Source: Muriiphilus sp048268845
GTDB lineage: Bacteria > Pseudomonadota > Alphaproteobacteria > Rhodobacterales > Rhodobacteraceae
Assembly (NCBI GenBank): GCA_048268845.1
Contig: JBLWUQ010000012.1
Location: 1-64,000 of the forward strand
Length of the DNA stretch: 64,000 nt
Direction of reading: 5' to 3'
Shown: positions 27,889-36,128 of the stretch, in pieces
Layout: every line of letters begins with the position of its first letter
Position numbering within the stretch: the stretch's first letter is position 1
The notes under the pieces: generated by a model
The model's database searches: none
Told to the model about the DNA's origin: nothing
Seen by the model: only the letters and a program-made list of their open reading frames with translations
Made by a program: the position numbers and the translations under genes

Positions 27889-29310
27889 TCAGGTCAGCAG
27901 CGCATCGACATCCGCATCCGCATCGGTGCAGGCGTCGATATCCACCTCGTCCTCGCCCGGAACATGGATGCGGCGGAACCGCATCTCGGGCGCATCAAGC
28001 GGGATCGTCGCATCCATGCCGAGCTTGGCCCCGAGGCCGTTTCGCGTCGAGGGGTCGAGCTTGGAGTTCTGGCTGTCCGCAATCATGACCATGTCGCGGT
28101 CGGCCTGGAACCGGGTGGCGATGGCCCATTCGACTTCGGCCGGATCGTGGATGTTCACGTCTTCGTCCACCACCACCACATGCTTGATATCGTAGTGTGA
28201 CGCCATCGCGCCGAGGATCACGTTCTTGACCTCGCCTTCGTTGCGCTTCTTGAACTTCACGTAAAGATGATACCGGCACACCCCGCCAAGCGAGAGATGG
28301 ACATCGCGCACCATCGGGAAATTGCGCTTGAGATTGGCAAGGATCGTCGCCTCGCGCGGAATCCCGCCAAGCAGAAGATGCTCCAGCCCGCCGCCGACGA
28401 TCGTGTGGAAGATCGGATTGGTGCGCGTCGTCACCAGATCAACCTCGATGACATGGCTCTTGGCGCGTTCGCCGTAATATTGCGGGAACTCGCCGAATGG
28501 CCCCTCAAGCTCGCGGACATTTGCCAGCAAGCGTCCCTCGATCACGATCTCCGCATCCGCCGGCACCCTGATCTCGCTGTTGCGGCACTTGGCGACGGGC
28601 AATGGCCGACCGATCAGTGCCCCGGCCAATTCCAGCTCGTCATAGTCAAGCGGCACGATGGCCTGCGAAGCAAGCAGGGCGGCAGGGCTGGCGCCGATCA
28701 CGACCGCCACGTCAAGATCTTCCCCCATCGCCTCGGCCTGCTGCTGGAAATCCCAGGTGTGGCGCGGCAACAGCAGCGCGCCCATCCGGTTCGGCCCCGA
28801 GATCTGAAGGCGATGGATCGAGACGTTCTGCCGGCCCGTGCGCGGGCTGCGCACGATCACCAGACCGGCGGTGATATAGGCGCCGTTGTCATGCGCGTTG
28901 TGCGTGGGAATCGGCAAGAGCGCCAGAAGATCCGGCGCCTCGTGAACCTCCTTCTGGCAGGCGGGATCAGCAACGTCGCGCCATGCGATCGGGTTCAGAA
29001 CGGCGTTCTGGAAGTGATCCAGCAACCCCGGCTCATCCACCCCCAGCGCCTCGGCGATCCAGCCCCGGTTCGACACCACCCCCGAGACGACCGTGCCGGG
29101 GTGGCCGTCCGGATGCGGCAGCAGAACGGCCTTTCGTCCTTCGAGGTGCTTGGCGATTGCCGCGACTTCGAATTCCAGCCGCTTGCCCGGATGGGTGATC
29201 GTCAGCCTGCCGGTGCGCCCGAGATGGCGCACCCAGCCACGGAAGTCCCCGATCGCGCCGTCAAAGCCGGTCTGTTCCCGATTCGATGTCGTGGTCTTGT
29301 CGTCTTCCAT
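27889..29310 (-). CDS. hmfF: UbiD-family decarboxylase, probable furan-2,5-dicarboxylate decarboxylase
   Basis: A 473-residue member of the prenylated-FMN-dependent UbiD family. The cofactor/active-site region NVSIHRLQISGPNRMG and the acidic motif ELEGPFGEFPQYYGE carry the Arg and Glu residues of the E-R-E triad. It would convert an unsaturated or aromatic acid to CO2 plus the decarboxylated product. The specific call rests on context: it follows hmfABCDE-like genes directly, and in the furan pathway HmfF makes 2-furoate from furandicarboxylate. No UbiX-type prenyltransferase (hmfG) is in the window, so the cofactor must be made elsewhere. The C terminus is unusually acidic. Confidence 0.7.
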   Translation of the reverse strand: MEDDKTTTSNREQTGFDGAIGDFRGWVRHLGRTGRLTITHPGKRLEFEVAAIAKHLEGRKAVLLPHPDGHPGTVVSGVVSNRGWIAEALGVDEPGLLDHFQNAVLNPIAWRDVADPACQKEVHEAPDLLALLPIPTHNAHDNGAYITAGLVIVRSPRTGRQNVSIHRLQISGPNRMGALLLPRHTWDFQQQAEAMGEDLDVAVVIGASPAALLASQAIVPLDYDELELAGALIGRPLPVAKCRNSEIRVPADAEIVIEGRLLANVRELEGPFGEFPQYYGERAKSHVIEVDLVTTRTNPIFHTIVGGGLEHLLLGGIPREATILANLKRNFPMVRDVHLSLGGVCRYHLYVKFKKRNEGEVKNVILGAMASHYDIKHVVVVDEDVNIHDPAEVEWAIATRFQADRDMVMIADSQNSKLDPSTRNGLGAKLGMDATIPLDAPEMRFRRIHVPGEDEVDIDACTDADADVDALLT

Positions 29311-29347
29311 GGCTGGGTGCCTTCCTGTGGTTCGGGATCTTGCGCGT

Positions 29348-30163
29348 TCAGATCGTATCCTTGAAATTGGCTTTGCGCTTTTCTCCGAAGGCGGCGATCC
29401 CCTCCTGGTAATCCTCGGTCAGGCGCAGTTTCTCGTAGGCGTGGCCTTCGATATCCATGCCCACGGTCAGGCTGGTGTCATAGGTCGTCGCCAGCACCCG
29501 CTTGATGGTGCGCTGCGCCAGCGGCGAGCCCTCGCGAAGTTTCTTCACCCGGGACATGATTTCCTGCTCCAATGCCGCGCTGTCCGCGACCACCTGGGTC
29601 AGCAGGCCCCATTGCTGCGCCTCCTCTGCCGGCACGCGCCGACCGAACGCCATCATGTCGAAGGCGCGCGTCGTGCCGGCGATGCGCGCGACGCGCTGGC
29701 TGCCGCCGCTGCCCGGAATCTGGCCCAGCGTCACTTCGGGAAGTGCCACCACGGTGTCCTTGGTCGCGAGCCGGACGTCGCAGGCCATGGCCAGTTCGAA
29801 CCCGACGCCCATGGCGTATTTCTCCATCGCGCAGATCACCGGTTTGGGGCAGCGCTCGGGCGAGGCGATGTTCCAGGCCAGATCGGACATGCGGTCGACC
29901 GGGATATCGGGAAATGCCTTCACGTCGCCGCCCGAGGTGAACACCCCGCCGGCACCGCGGATCACGACGACGCGCACGTCGTCATCTTCGCCGAAAGCCT
30001 CCATGATTGCGTTGATCTGCTGGCGTCCGCGATACGACACGATGTTGAGCGGCGCCCGGTCGAGGATGAGCCAGCCGATCTTGTTCTCGGTGTCGACTTC
30101 GTAGCGAAGCCCGTCGAGGTCTTGCAGGATTGAAGCGCGCAGTTTGGCGTAGTCTTTGGTCAT
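29348..30163 (-). CDS. hmfE: Crotonase-family enzyme, probable 2-oxoglutaroyl-CoA hydrolase
   Basis: A 271-residue enoyl-CoA hydratase/isomerase-fold protein. The oxyanion-hole stretch GGVFTSGGDVKAF is visible, and both catalytic glutamates are present, one in VGFELAMACDV and one in ALPEVTLGQIPG. By position in the cluster it corresponds to HmfE, which handles the hydroxylated furoyl-CoA (lactone form) and releases 2-oxoglutarate and CoA. A simple enoyl-CoA hydratase role cannot be excluded from sequence alone. It lies 24 bases after the ligase gene. Confidence 0.68.
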   Translation of the reverse strand: MTKDYAKLRASILQDLDGLRYEVDTENKIGWLILDRAPLNIVSYRGRQQINAIMEAFGEDDDVRVVVIRGAGGVFTSGGDVKAFPDIPVDRMSDLAWNIASPERCPKPVICAMEKYAMGVGFELAMACDVRLATKDTVVALPEVTLGQIPGSGGSQRVARIAGTTRAFDMMAFGRRVPAEEAQQWGLLTQVVADSAALEQEIMSRVKKLREGSPLAQRTIKRVLATTYDTSLTVGMDIEGHAYEKLRLTEDYQEGIAAFGEKRKANFKDTI

Positions 30164-30187
30164 GGGATGATCCTTTTCGAATTGAAG

Positions 30188-31720
30188 TCAGTTTTTCTGA
30201 GATGTTTCGCGAAGCTCTCGGCGCAAGAGTTTTCCCGAAGCCGAGCGTGGCAGTGAGGCGACAAAACGGTATTCGCGCGGGCGCTTGAACCGCGCCAGTC
30301 CGCTTTGCAGGCACGCATCATCAAGCGTTTTCTGGTCGATCTCGGCACCGCTCGTCTGGATATAGGCCACGACCTTCTGCCCCAACCGCTCGTCAGGCTC
30401 GCCCACCACCGCCACGGCAATCACCGCGTCCAGCCGGGTCAGAACATCCTCGACCTCCTCGGGATAGATGTTCTCGCCGCCCGAGTTGATCATGTCATCG
30501 ACGCGGCCGACGACGAAAAGATCGCCGTCCTCGTCGATCACACCCAGATCGCCGGTGCGATACCAGCCCCGGTGCAGCGCCTTGCGGTCCGCGTCCGGTC
30601 GCTTCCAGTAGCCGCTGAACGCCTCCGGACACGCCATGCTGGCAATGATCTCGCCGGGCTGCCCCTGAGCGACCAGGTTGTCGACGTCGCCCGGGTCGCC
30701 GGTCGCGGAGACGACGCGCAGGGACTGGTTGACGCCCGCACGCCCCGCGCAGCCGGGCTTTTCCACCTGCCGGTCGCTGGTCGAAAACGTGTAGATCTCG
30801 CTCGACCCATAGAAATTCAGGAACACTTCCGGCTTCAGCCTCTCCTGTATCGCACCGGTCAGGGTGGTCGTCATCGACATGCCGGCATAGCCGACATGCG
30901 TGAGGCAGGTAAGGTCGGCGCTGTCGCATTCCGGCAAACGCAGCATGTCGTGATACATCGTCGGCACCAGGAACGCGCTGGAAATGCGCTCGCTCTCGAT
31001 CAGGCGGATCACCGTCTCGGGGCGGTATTCCGGCACGCAGACCAGCTTGCCGTTCAGCATGGCGGTCGAGAGCATGATGCGGATGCCCATGGTGTGGAAC
31101 ATCGGCATCACGCCGATGGCCGACTCGCCATAGCGGTATCTGTTGTGAACCAGTTGCGACAGGCCCGCCATATGCTCGGCGGTGTGGCTGCGTGGCACGC
31201 CTTTCGGGCGCCCGGTGGTGCCCGAGGTATAGAGCATGAGGCACGGCTGGGCGGGGTCGAGGTCCGCCGGGCCATCGACCGGCTGCGCGTCCAGCAGTTG
31301 CGCAAAGCTGCGCCCCTCGCCTTGTCCGCCCGGCCCCACGATCAGCCGGTCGGCGGGAAACGACATCTCCGACAACGCCTCGACGATGGCCGCGCCCGGC
31401 CCGTCGTCGTAGGCCACGGCGGCGGCTTCGGCGTCCTCGATGCAATAGCGCAGTTCCTCGGCGGTGGCCCGCCAGGTCACGGGGGTGAAGATCAGGCCCA
31501 GCATCTGCGACGCCCAGTAGAGCGTCGCCATCTCGTAGCGGTTGCGCATGACGACGACGAAATGGTCGCCCTGTCGCAACCCCATCTGCCGCAATCCGCC
31601 CGCCGTGCAGCGGATCTCGTCATACCATTGCCCGTAGCTGCGGCGTGTCGAGCCATCGACGATCGCCTCCGCCCCCGGGCTGCGCTGAACGGCGAAATGG
31701 AACAATGTGCCCAGATCCAT
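30188..31720 (-). CDS. hmfD: AMP-forming acyl-CoA ligase, probable 2-furoate-CoA ligase
   Basis: A 510-residue adenylate-forming enzyme. The P-loop motif YTSGTTGRPKGVPRSH, the hinge GWYRTGDLG and the C-terminal catalytic Lys in RSASGKLLRREL are all present. It would activate a carboxylic acid with ATP and CoA. Its place between the iron-sulfur subunit and the crotonase matches HmfD. The ATG at 31718-31720 is chosen because GGGAGG lies seven bases upstream; the much longer open frame is antisense noise over the neighbour. Related aryl acids such as benzoate remain alternatives. Confidence 0.72.
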   Translation of the reverse strand: MDLGTLFHFAVQRSPGAEAIVDGSTRRSYGQWYDEIRCTAGGLRQMGLRQGDHFVVVMRNRYEMATLYWASQMLGLIFTPVTWRATAEELRYCIEDAEAAAVAYDDGPGAAIVEALSEMSFPADRLIVGPGGQGEGRSFAQLLDAQPVDGPADLDPAQPCLMLYTSGTTGRPKGVPRSHTAEHMAGLSQLVHNRYRYGESAIGVMPMFHTMGIRIMLSTAMLNGKLVCVPEYRPETVIRLIESERISSAFLVPTMYHDMLRLPECDSADLTCLTHVGYAGMSMTTTLTGAIQERLKPEVFLNFYGSSEIYTFSTSDRQVEKPGCAGRAGVNQSLRVVSATGDPGDVDNLVAQGQPGEIIASMACPEAFSGYWKRPDADRKALHRGWYRTGDLGVIDEDGDLFVVGRVDDMINSGGENIYPEEVEDVLTRLDAVIAVAVVGEPDERLGQKVVAYIQTSGAEIDQKTLDDACLQSGLARFKRPREYRFVASLPRSASGKLLRRELRETSQKN

Positions 31721-31722
31721 GA

Positions 31723-32229
31723 TCAGCCTCCCTGACCGTTTTGCGTGTTGGCCACCTCGAGGATGGCCTGGACCATTCCGTGATAGTCGGTGCAGCGGCA
31801 CAGATGCCCCGAGAGCATGTCGCGGACCTCGGTCTCGGTCGGCGCGGGGTTGTTCTCCAGAAATTCCGTCGCCGACATCAGTATCCCGGCGGTGCAGAAC
31901 CCGCATTGCAGCGCGTGGTGCCGCCGGAACGCCGCCTGAAGCGGGTTCAGTCCGTCCTCTCCGGCCAGATCCTCGACGGTGCGGATGTCCGCGCCGTCCG
32001 CCTGGATCGCGTATTGCGTGCAACTGCGTTGCGCGGTGCCGTCGCGGATGATCGTGCAGGCGCCGCACACGCCATGCTCGCAGCCGACATGGACGCCGAA
32101 GAACCCCAGTTCGTGACGCAGGAAATCGCTGAGCAGCATGCGTGGCTCGGCGTCGCCGCTGAGCTCCTTGCCGTTGACCGTCAACACGATCCGGTGGCGC
32201 TGGCCGCCCTTGCTGATCTTGCGGGTCAT
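31723..32229 (-). CDS. hmfC: 2Fe-2S subunit of a xanthine-oxidase-family dehydrogenase
   Basis: The 168-residue small subunit. All eight cluster ligands are present: Cys50, 55, 58 and 70 (plant-type ferredoxin domain) and Cys109, 112, 144 and 146 (helical domain; QCGFCTAG and GHLCRCTDY). It relays electrons from molybdenum to FAD. The start overlaps the FAD-subunit stop (ATGA). By order (large, FAD, FeS, ligase, crotonase) it corresponds to HmfC of 2-furoyl-CoA dehydrogenase. Confidence 0.78.
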   Translation of the reverse strand: MTRKISKGGQRHRIVLTVNGKELSGDAEPRMLLSDFLRHELGFFGVHVGCEHGVCGACTIIRDGTAQRSCTQYAIQADGADIRTVEDLAGEDGLNPLQAAFRRHHALQCGFCTAGILMSATEFLENNPAPTETEVRDMLSGHLCRCTDYHGMVQAILEVANTQNGQGG

Positions 32230-33095
32230 GTGGCCGGTCCTTCCGATTGCGCCAGTGCTTGTTCCAGAACGCGGCGGATCAGCACTCTTGCCAATGCCCG
32301 GCGATGCGGGGCCGATGCCGCGCTGTCGCTTAGCGGGTCGAGCTTGCCCGCGATGTTCTCGGCGATCGCCGCGAACAGCTCCGGCCCGGCCTGCTCGCCC
32401 GCGGCGCCGTCCGGGTCGATCACCACTGGCCGGTCCTCGACCCCGCCCAGACCGACCGAGATATCCACGATCCGACCGGCTTCCAGACGCATCCGGCAGG
32501 CGGCGGCGGCAAGTGCAAAGTCGCCGTGGCGCTGTGCGATTTCCTCAAAGCCAAAGCAATCGCCAGGGCGCCTGCCCGGCCAGTCGAGGGCCACGACCAT
32601 CTCTTCGGGCGCGCGCGCCGTGGTCAGCATTCCGAGGAAGAAATCACGCGCAGGAACCGCCCGCTGGCTTCGCCGCGAGCGAAGCCGCACCGTGCCGCCG
32701 ACAGTTGCCAGCGTCAGCGGGATCTCGGAACTGGGATCGGCATGGGACACCGAACCGCCCAGGGTTCCGCGATTTCGGGTTTGCACATGTCCGACCCAGG
32801 GCAGCGCGAGGTGAAGCAGCGGCACCGCTTCTCCCAACGCGCGGTGCCCCAGCGCCGCACTCTGGCGCACGACCGCCCCGGTGGTGAAACCGCTGCCCGA
32901 AGGGGTGACCGCGTCCAGCCCGTCGATACGGCCAATGTCGATCACCAGCGACGGCCTGACCAGCCGCATGTTGAGCATCGGGCCAAGCGACATGCCTCCG
33001 GCCATCAAGACCGCGTCGCCGCCATGCTCGGCCAGCAGCGCCGTGGCCTCTTCAACCGTATCGGGGCGAATGTAGTCGAATGCGACCGGCTTCAT
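32226..33095 (-). CDS. hmfB: FAD subunit of a xanthine-oxidase-family dehydrogenase
   Basis: The 289-residue medium subunit (CoxM/HmfB type). FAD-site motifs are visible: LLAEHGGDAVLMAGGMSLGP near residues 18-37 and TRNRGTLGGSVSHADPSSEI near 105-125. Overlapping ATGA junctions on both sides imply fixed stoichiometry with the large and small subunits. It passes electrons from the iron-sulfur subunit to the final acceptor. The substrate call depends on the cluster. Confidence 0.78.
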   Translation of the reverse strand: MKPVAFDYIRPDTVEEATALLAEHGGDAVLMAGGMSLGPMLNMRLVRPSLVIDIGRIDGLDAVTPSGSGFTTGAVVRQSAALGHRALGEAVPLLHLALPWVGHVQTRNRGTLGGSVSHADPSSEIPLTLATVGGTVRLRSRRSQRAVPARDFFLGMLTTARAPEEMVVALDWPGRRPGDCFGFEEIAQRHGDFALAAAACRMRLEAGRIVDISVGLGGVEDRPVVIDPDGAAGEQAGPELFAAIAENIAGKLDPLSDSAASAPHRRALARVLIRRVLEQALAQSEGPAT

Positions 33096-36079
33096 GCCTG
33101 ACCCTCCCCTCGGCCAAGAATCAGACGGCGAAGCCGGGCGAACCGGCCGCCGCCCTGCGTCTCGCTGGCGGTCAGCGCCTGGAAGAACCGGGCGATGAGA
33201 ATCTCGGTCACCTTGCCCAGCATGCGCTGTCCGACGGCCGCAACCTTGCCGCCGACGCGCGCGTTGTAGCGATACTTCAGCAGCGTGCCGTTCTCGCCTG
33301 ACGGCTCCAGCGTCACATAGCCGTCACCCCGACCGAACCCCATCTCGCCTGCGACGCTGCCGACCAGATGCACGCTCTTGCCCGGAACCGGGTCGCGCAG
33401 GTCGATGGTGGCGCTGAACAGGCCCCGGATCGCCGCGACACGCAATTCCACCTCGGCCTTGAAGCGACTGTCGCCTTCCTTGACCAGCTTGCGGCAACCC
33501 GGAACGATCGCGGCCAAGGTCGCGGCATCGGTCAATCGCCGCCAGACCTCGTCGGGCGGAATCGGCACGATCGTTTCGCCCTCGCCGCTCAATCCGCCGG
33601 GACGCGAGCCATCGCTGATGGCGGTATCGCGGGCGGCATCGGGATTGGCCAGCTGCCAGATCCGGGCCGGGGTAAGCGGCAGGTTCACTTCCTGCACCGA
33701 CAGCGCATCGGCCACGGCATTGGCCAGGGCAACCGGCGTCAGCATCGAACTGCCGTCGCCCATGCCCTTGGCGCCAAGCCGGTTGACGGTCGAGCGCGTC
33801 TCGGTATGACCGATCCGAACCGGGGGAACCTCCATCGCGGTGGGGCAGATGTAATCGGCGAAGGTGCCGGACAGAAACTGCCCCTCCTCGTCATAGGCAA
33901 GTTCTTCCATCATCGCCGCGCCCAGCCCGTGCAGGAAACCGCCGCGCACCTGACCTTCGACAATCATCGGATTGAGCTGGGTGCCGACATCATGGACCGA
34001 GCCGTAACGTTCGATCGTCAGCACTCCGGTCTCGCGGTCGATCTCGACCGCCGCGATGTCGGCGACAAAACCGTAGGTCAGCGCCGATGCAACCCGGTCA
34101 TGTTCGTCAACCGGGCCAAGCGAGGGCGGCGATGCGATGACGGTTTCCGAGACTCCGGCACCAACCCCCTGCGGCAAGCCCTGCGTGTTCCAATGGGCGT
34201 TGGCCGCTACCTGTTGGACGCGCAGCTTCTTGTCGGGCATCCCGACCACCCGCGCCACGCCTTCGGTCAGTTCGATGTTCTGGGCGTCCACATCCAGCAT
34301 CTCGCCGGCAATCCGGCGCAGTTTCCAGGCGACAGCCTCGGCGCAGTCAACGATGGCATCGGTAACGATGGCCGAAAAGCGGTTCGAGTAATTCCCCGAC
34401 GAGATCGACCAGGCGCTTGTCAGCGTGTCGATCTCGGTCACCACGTCCACGGCGTCGGGATGAAGACCGAGGGCATCGGCCACGATCTGTGCCGCCACGG
34501 TCGCGTGGCCCTGCCCGCTGGGGGTCGAATCGAGGCGCAGCGTTGCGCGCCCGGTCGGGTCCATCGTCACCGTCGCGCTTGCCATCGCGCCGGATTTCGG
34601 GGCCGCGCGGGCGCGCTGTTCGGGGGTCTGTGCCAGCGTCACATAGGCCATGTTGGAGCCGGACGGCTCGATTCCGGTGGCCAGGCCGATACCGAAAAGC
34701 CGGCCTTCGGCACGGGCTGCATCGCGCTTGCGCAGCAACTCATCGTAGCCGGCCACGCGCACCAACTCGTCAAGCGCGGCCTCATAGTCACCGACATCGA
34801 ACACCGAGCCCGCGACCGAGCGGTAGGGAAAGGCATCCTTGGGGATGAAATTGCGGCGGCGAATCTCGATCGGGTCGATACCGAGCGCATGTGCCGCGAG
34901 ATCCATCATCCGCTCCAGGGCGAAATAGAACTGCGGGCCGCCATAGCCGCGGTTCAGCCCGACCGGCGGCGTGTTGGTGACAATGATGTGATTGTCGACG
35001 CGGATGTTCTCGACCCGGTAGGCGCCGTTCGACGCAGAGTGCATGCGGTAGAGCGAGGCCGGCTCGGGTGCCCGCACATAGGCGCCCATGTTCGCCGTAT
35101 TCTCGAAATGGAGCGCAGTCAGCTTCCCTTCGGCGGTAAAGGCTGCCCTCAGCCGCCCGACGCGATCGCTGACGCCGGTGGCCGCCGTCAGGTGCTCGGC
35201 GCGGTCCTCGATCCACTTGATCGGGACCCCCAGAATCCGGCTCACGGCGGCGAGCAGGACGATATACGGGTAAACCGCCTGTTTGGTGCCAAAACTGCCG
35301 CCGCTCGCCTTCGGCGAGATCAGCCGAAGGCGATTGCTCTGCACACCCAGCGATCCGGCCATCAGCGGGTGCATGGCAAAGGGCCCCTGGAAGTTCGACC
35401 AGATCGTGTAGCGGTCGGGCGATTGCTCGTGATGGGCGATGACGCCGAAGGTTTCCATGGGCGTCGCGATGTAGCGCGGAAAGCGGTAGTTCAGATCGAA
35501 AACCTGATCTGCCGCCGCAAAGGCAGCGTCCGGGTCGCCGTAGACATGATTGCGCAAACTCGCGACGTTCGAGCCGAGCGTGTCATGCAGCACCGGCGCG
35601 TCGTCAAGCGCAGCCGCCGCCGGATCGACAACCGCCGGCAGTTGCTCATACTCGACAACGATGCGTTCCATTGCGTCTTCCGCAAGGTAGCGGGTGCGCG
35701 CCACCACCACCGCCACCGGCTCGCCGACATAGCGCACTTTGCCTACCGCGCAGGGATAATACTCGATCGGCGAATGGATCACGCTGGCGATGGGCTTGAT
35801 CACCGCGGCGATCTCATCCCCGGTAACGACGCCGATGCAGCCTTCCATTTCGACGGCGGCCGTGGTGTCGATGCTCAGAATGCGGGCATGTGCGTGGGGC
35901 GAACGCAGGATGGCCGCGTGGCGCAGTCCGGCCACCGGCTCCAGATCGTCCATGAAGCGGGCACGCCCCGACAGAAGCGCCACGTCCTCGAAACGCTCGA
36001 CCGACTGGCCGGTCCAGCCTTCCGTCACTGAATTGTCCGTGTCATTCACGATCGTTGCCTCGCCGTTTCCGCGCGGCAT
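33092..36079 (-). CDS. hmfA: Molybdenum large subunit fused to a CoxG/SRPBCC domain, probable 2-furoyl-CoA dehydrogenase
   Basis: A 995-residue chain. Residues about 20-800 are the molybdopterin-binding large subunit (ASGGSFGTKQAVYPY near 260; LNRGYGGPQF near 380). Residues about 815-975 are a CoxG-type SRPBCC domain (PPDEVWRRLTDA; IVPGCRKLV). The CoxL active-site Cys loop (AYRCSFR) is replaced by NRGYGG, so this is not CO dehydrogenase. The usual catalytic Glu in GxGE is Asp775 (GAKGMGDGSS). By gene order it matches HmfA, which hydroxylates 2-furoyl-CoA with water. A GTG at 36047-36049 with GAGG upstream may be the true start rather than the ATG at 36079. Confidence 0.72.
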   Translation of the reverse strand: MPRGNGEATIVNDTDNSVTEGWTGQSVERFEDVALLSGRARFMDDLEPVAGLRHAAILRSPHAHARILSIDTTAAVEMEGCIGVVTGDEIAAVIKPIASVIHSPIEYYPCAVGKVRYVGEPVAVVVARTRYLAEDAMERIVVEYEQLPAVVDPAAAALDDAPVLHDTLGSNVASLRNHVYGDPDAAFAAADQVFDLNYRFPRYIATPMETFGVIAHHEQSPDRYTIWSNFQGPFAMHPLMAGSLGVQSNRLRLISPKASGGSFGTKQAVYPYIVLLAAVSRILGVPIKWIEDRAEHLTAATGVSDRVGRLRAAFTAEGKLTALHFENTANMGAYVRAPEPASLYRMHSASNGAYRVENIRVDNHIIVTNTPPVGLNRGYGGPQFYFALERMMDLAAHALGIDPIEIRRRNFIPKDAFPYRSVAGSVFDVGDYEAALDELVRVAGYDELLRKRDAARAEGRLFGIGLATGIEPSGSNMAYVTLAQTPEQRARAAPKSGAMASATVTMDPTGRATLRLDSTPSGQGHATVAAQIVADALGLHPDAVDVVTEIDTLTSAWSISSGNYSNRFSAIVTDAIVDCAEAVAWKLRRIAGEMLDVDAQNIELTEGVARVVGMPDKKLRVQQVAANAHWNTQGLPQGVGAGVSETVIASPPSLGPVDEHDRVASALTYGFVADIAAVEIDRETGVLTIERYGSVHDVGTQLNPMIVEGQVRGGFLHGLGAAMMEELAYDEEGQFLSGTFADYICPTAMEVPPVRIGHTETRSTVNRLGAKGMGDGSSMLTPVALANAVADALSVQEVNLPLTPARIWQLANPDAARDTAISDGSRPGGLSGEGETIVPIPPDEVWRRLTDAATLAAIVPGCRKLVKEGDSRFKAEVELRVAAIRGLFSATIDLRDPVPGKSVHLVGSVAGEMGFGRGDGYVTLEPSGENGTLLKYRYNARVGGKVAAVGQRMLGKVTEILIARFFQALTASETQGGGRFARLRRLILGRGEGQA

Positions 36080-36128
36080 TGCACCGCGACGCCGGTGCTC
36101 CTGTGCTCCCGGTATGGTATGCGACGTT

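Noticed and set aside
33368..36031. 887-codon open frame on the plus strand
   Set aside because: It lies entirely antisense to the molybdenum subunit gene. Its composition is rich in Arg, His and Gln and has no domain pattern.
31723..36079. Aerobic CO dehydrogenase (coxMSL plus coxG)
   Set aside because: The subunit set and the CoxG domain suggest it, but the large subunit lacks the AYRCSFR loop with the active-site Cys, the gene order is L-M-S rather than M-S-L, and the neighbours are acid-CoA enzymes.
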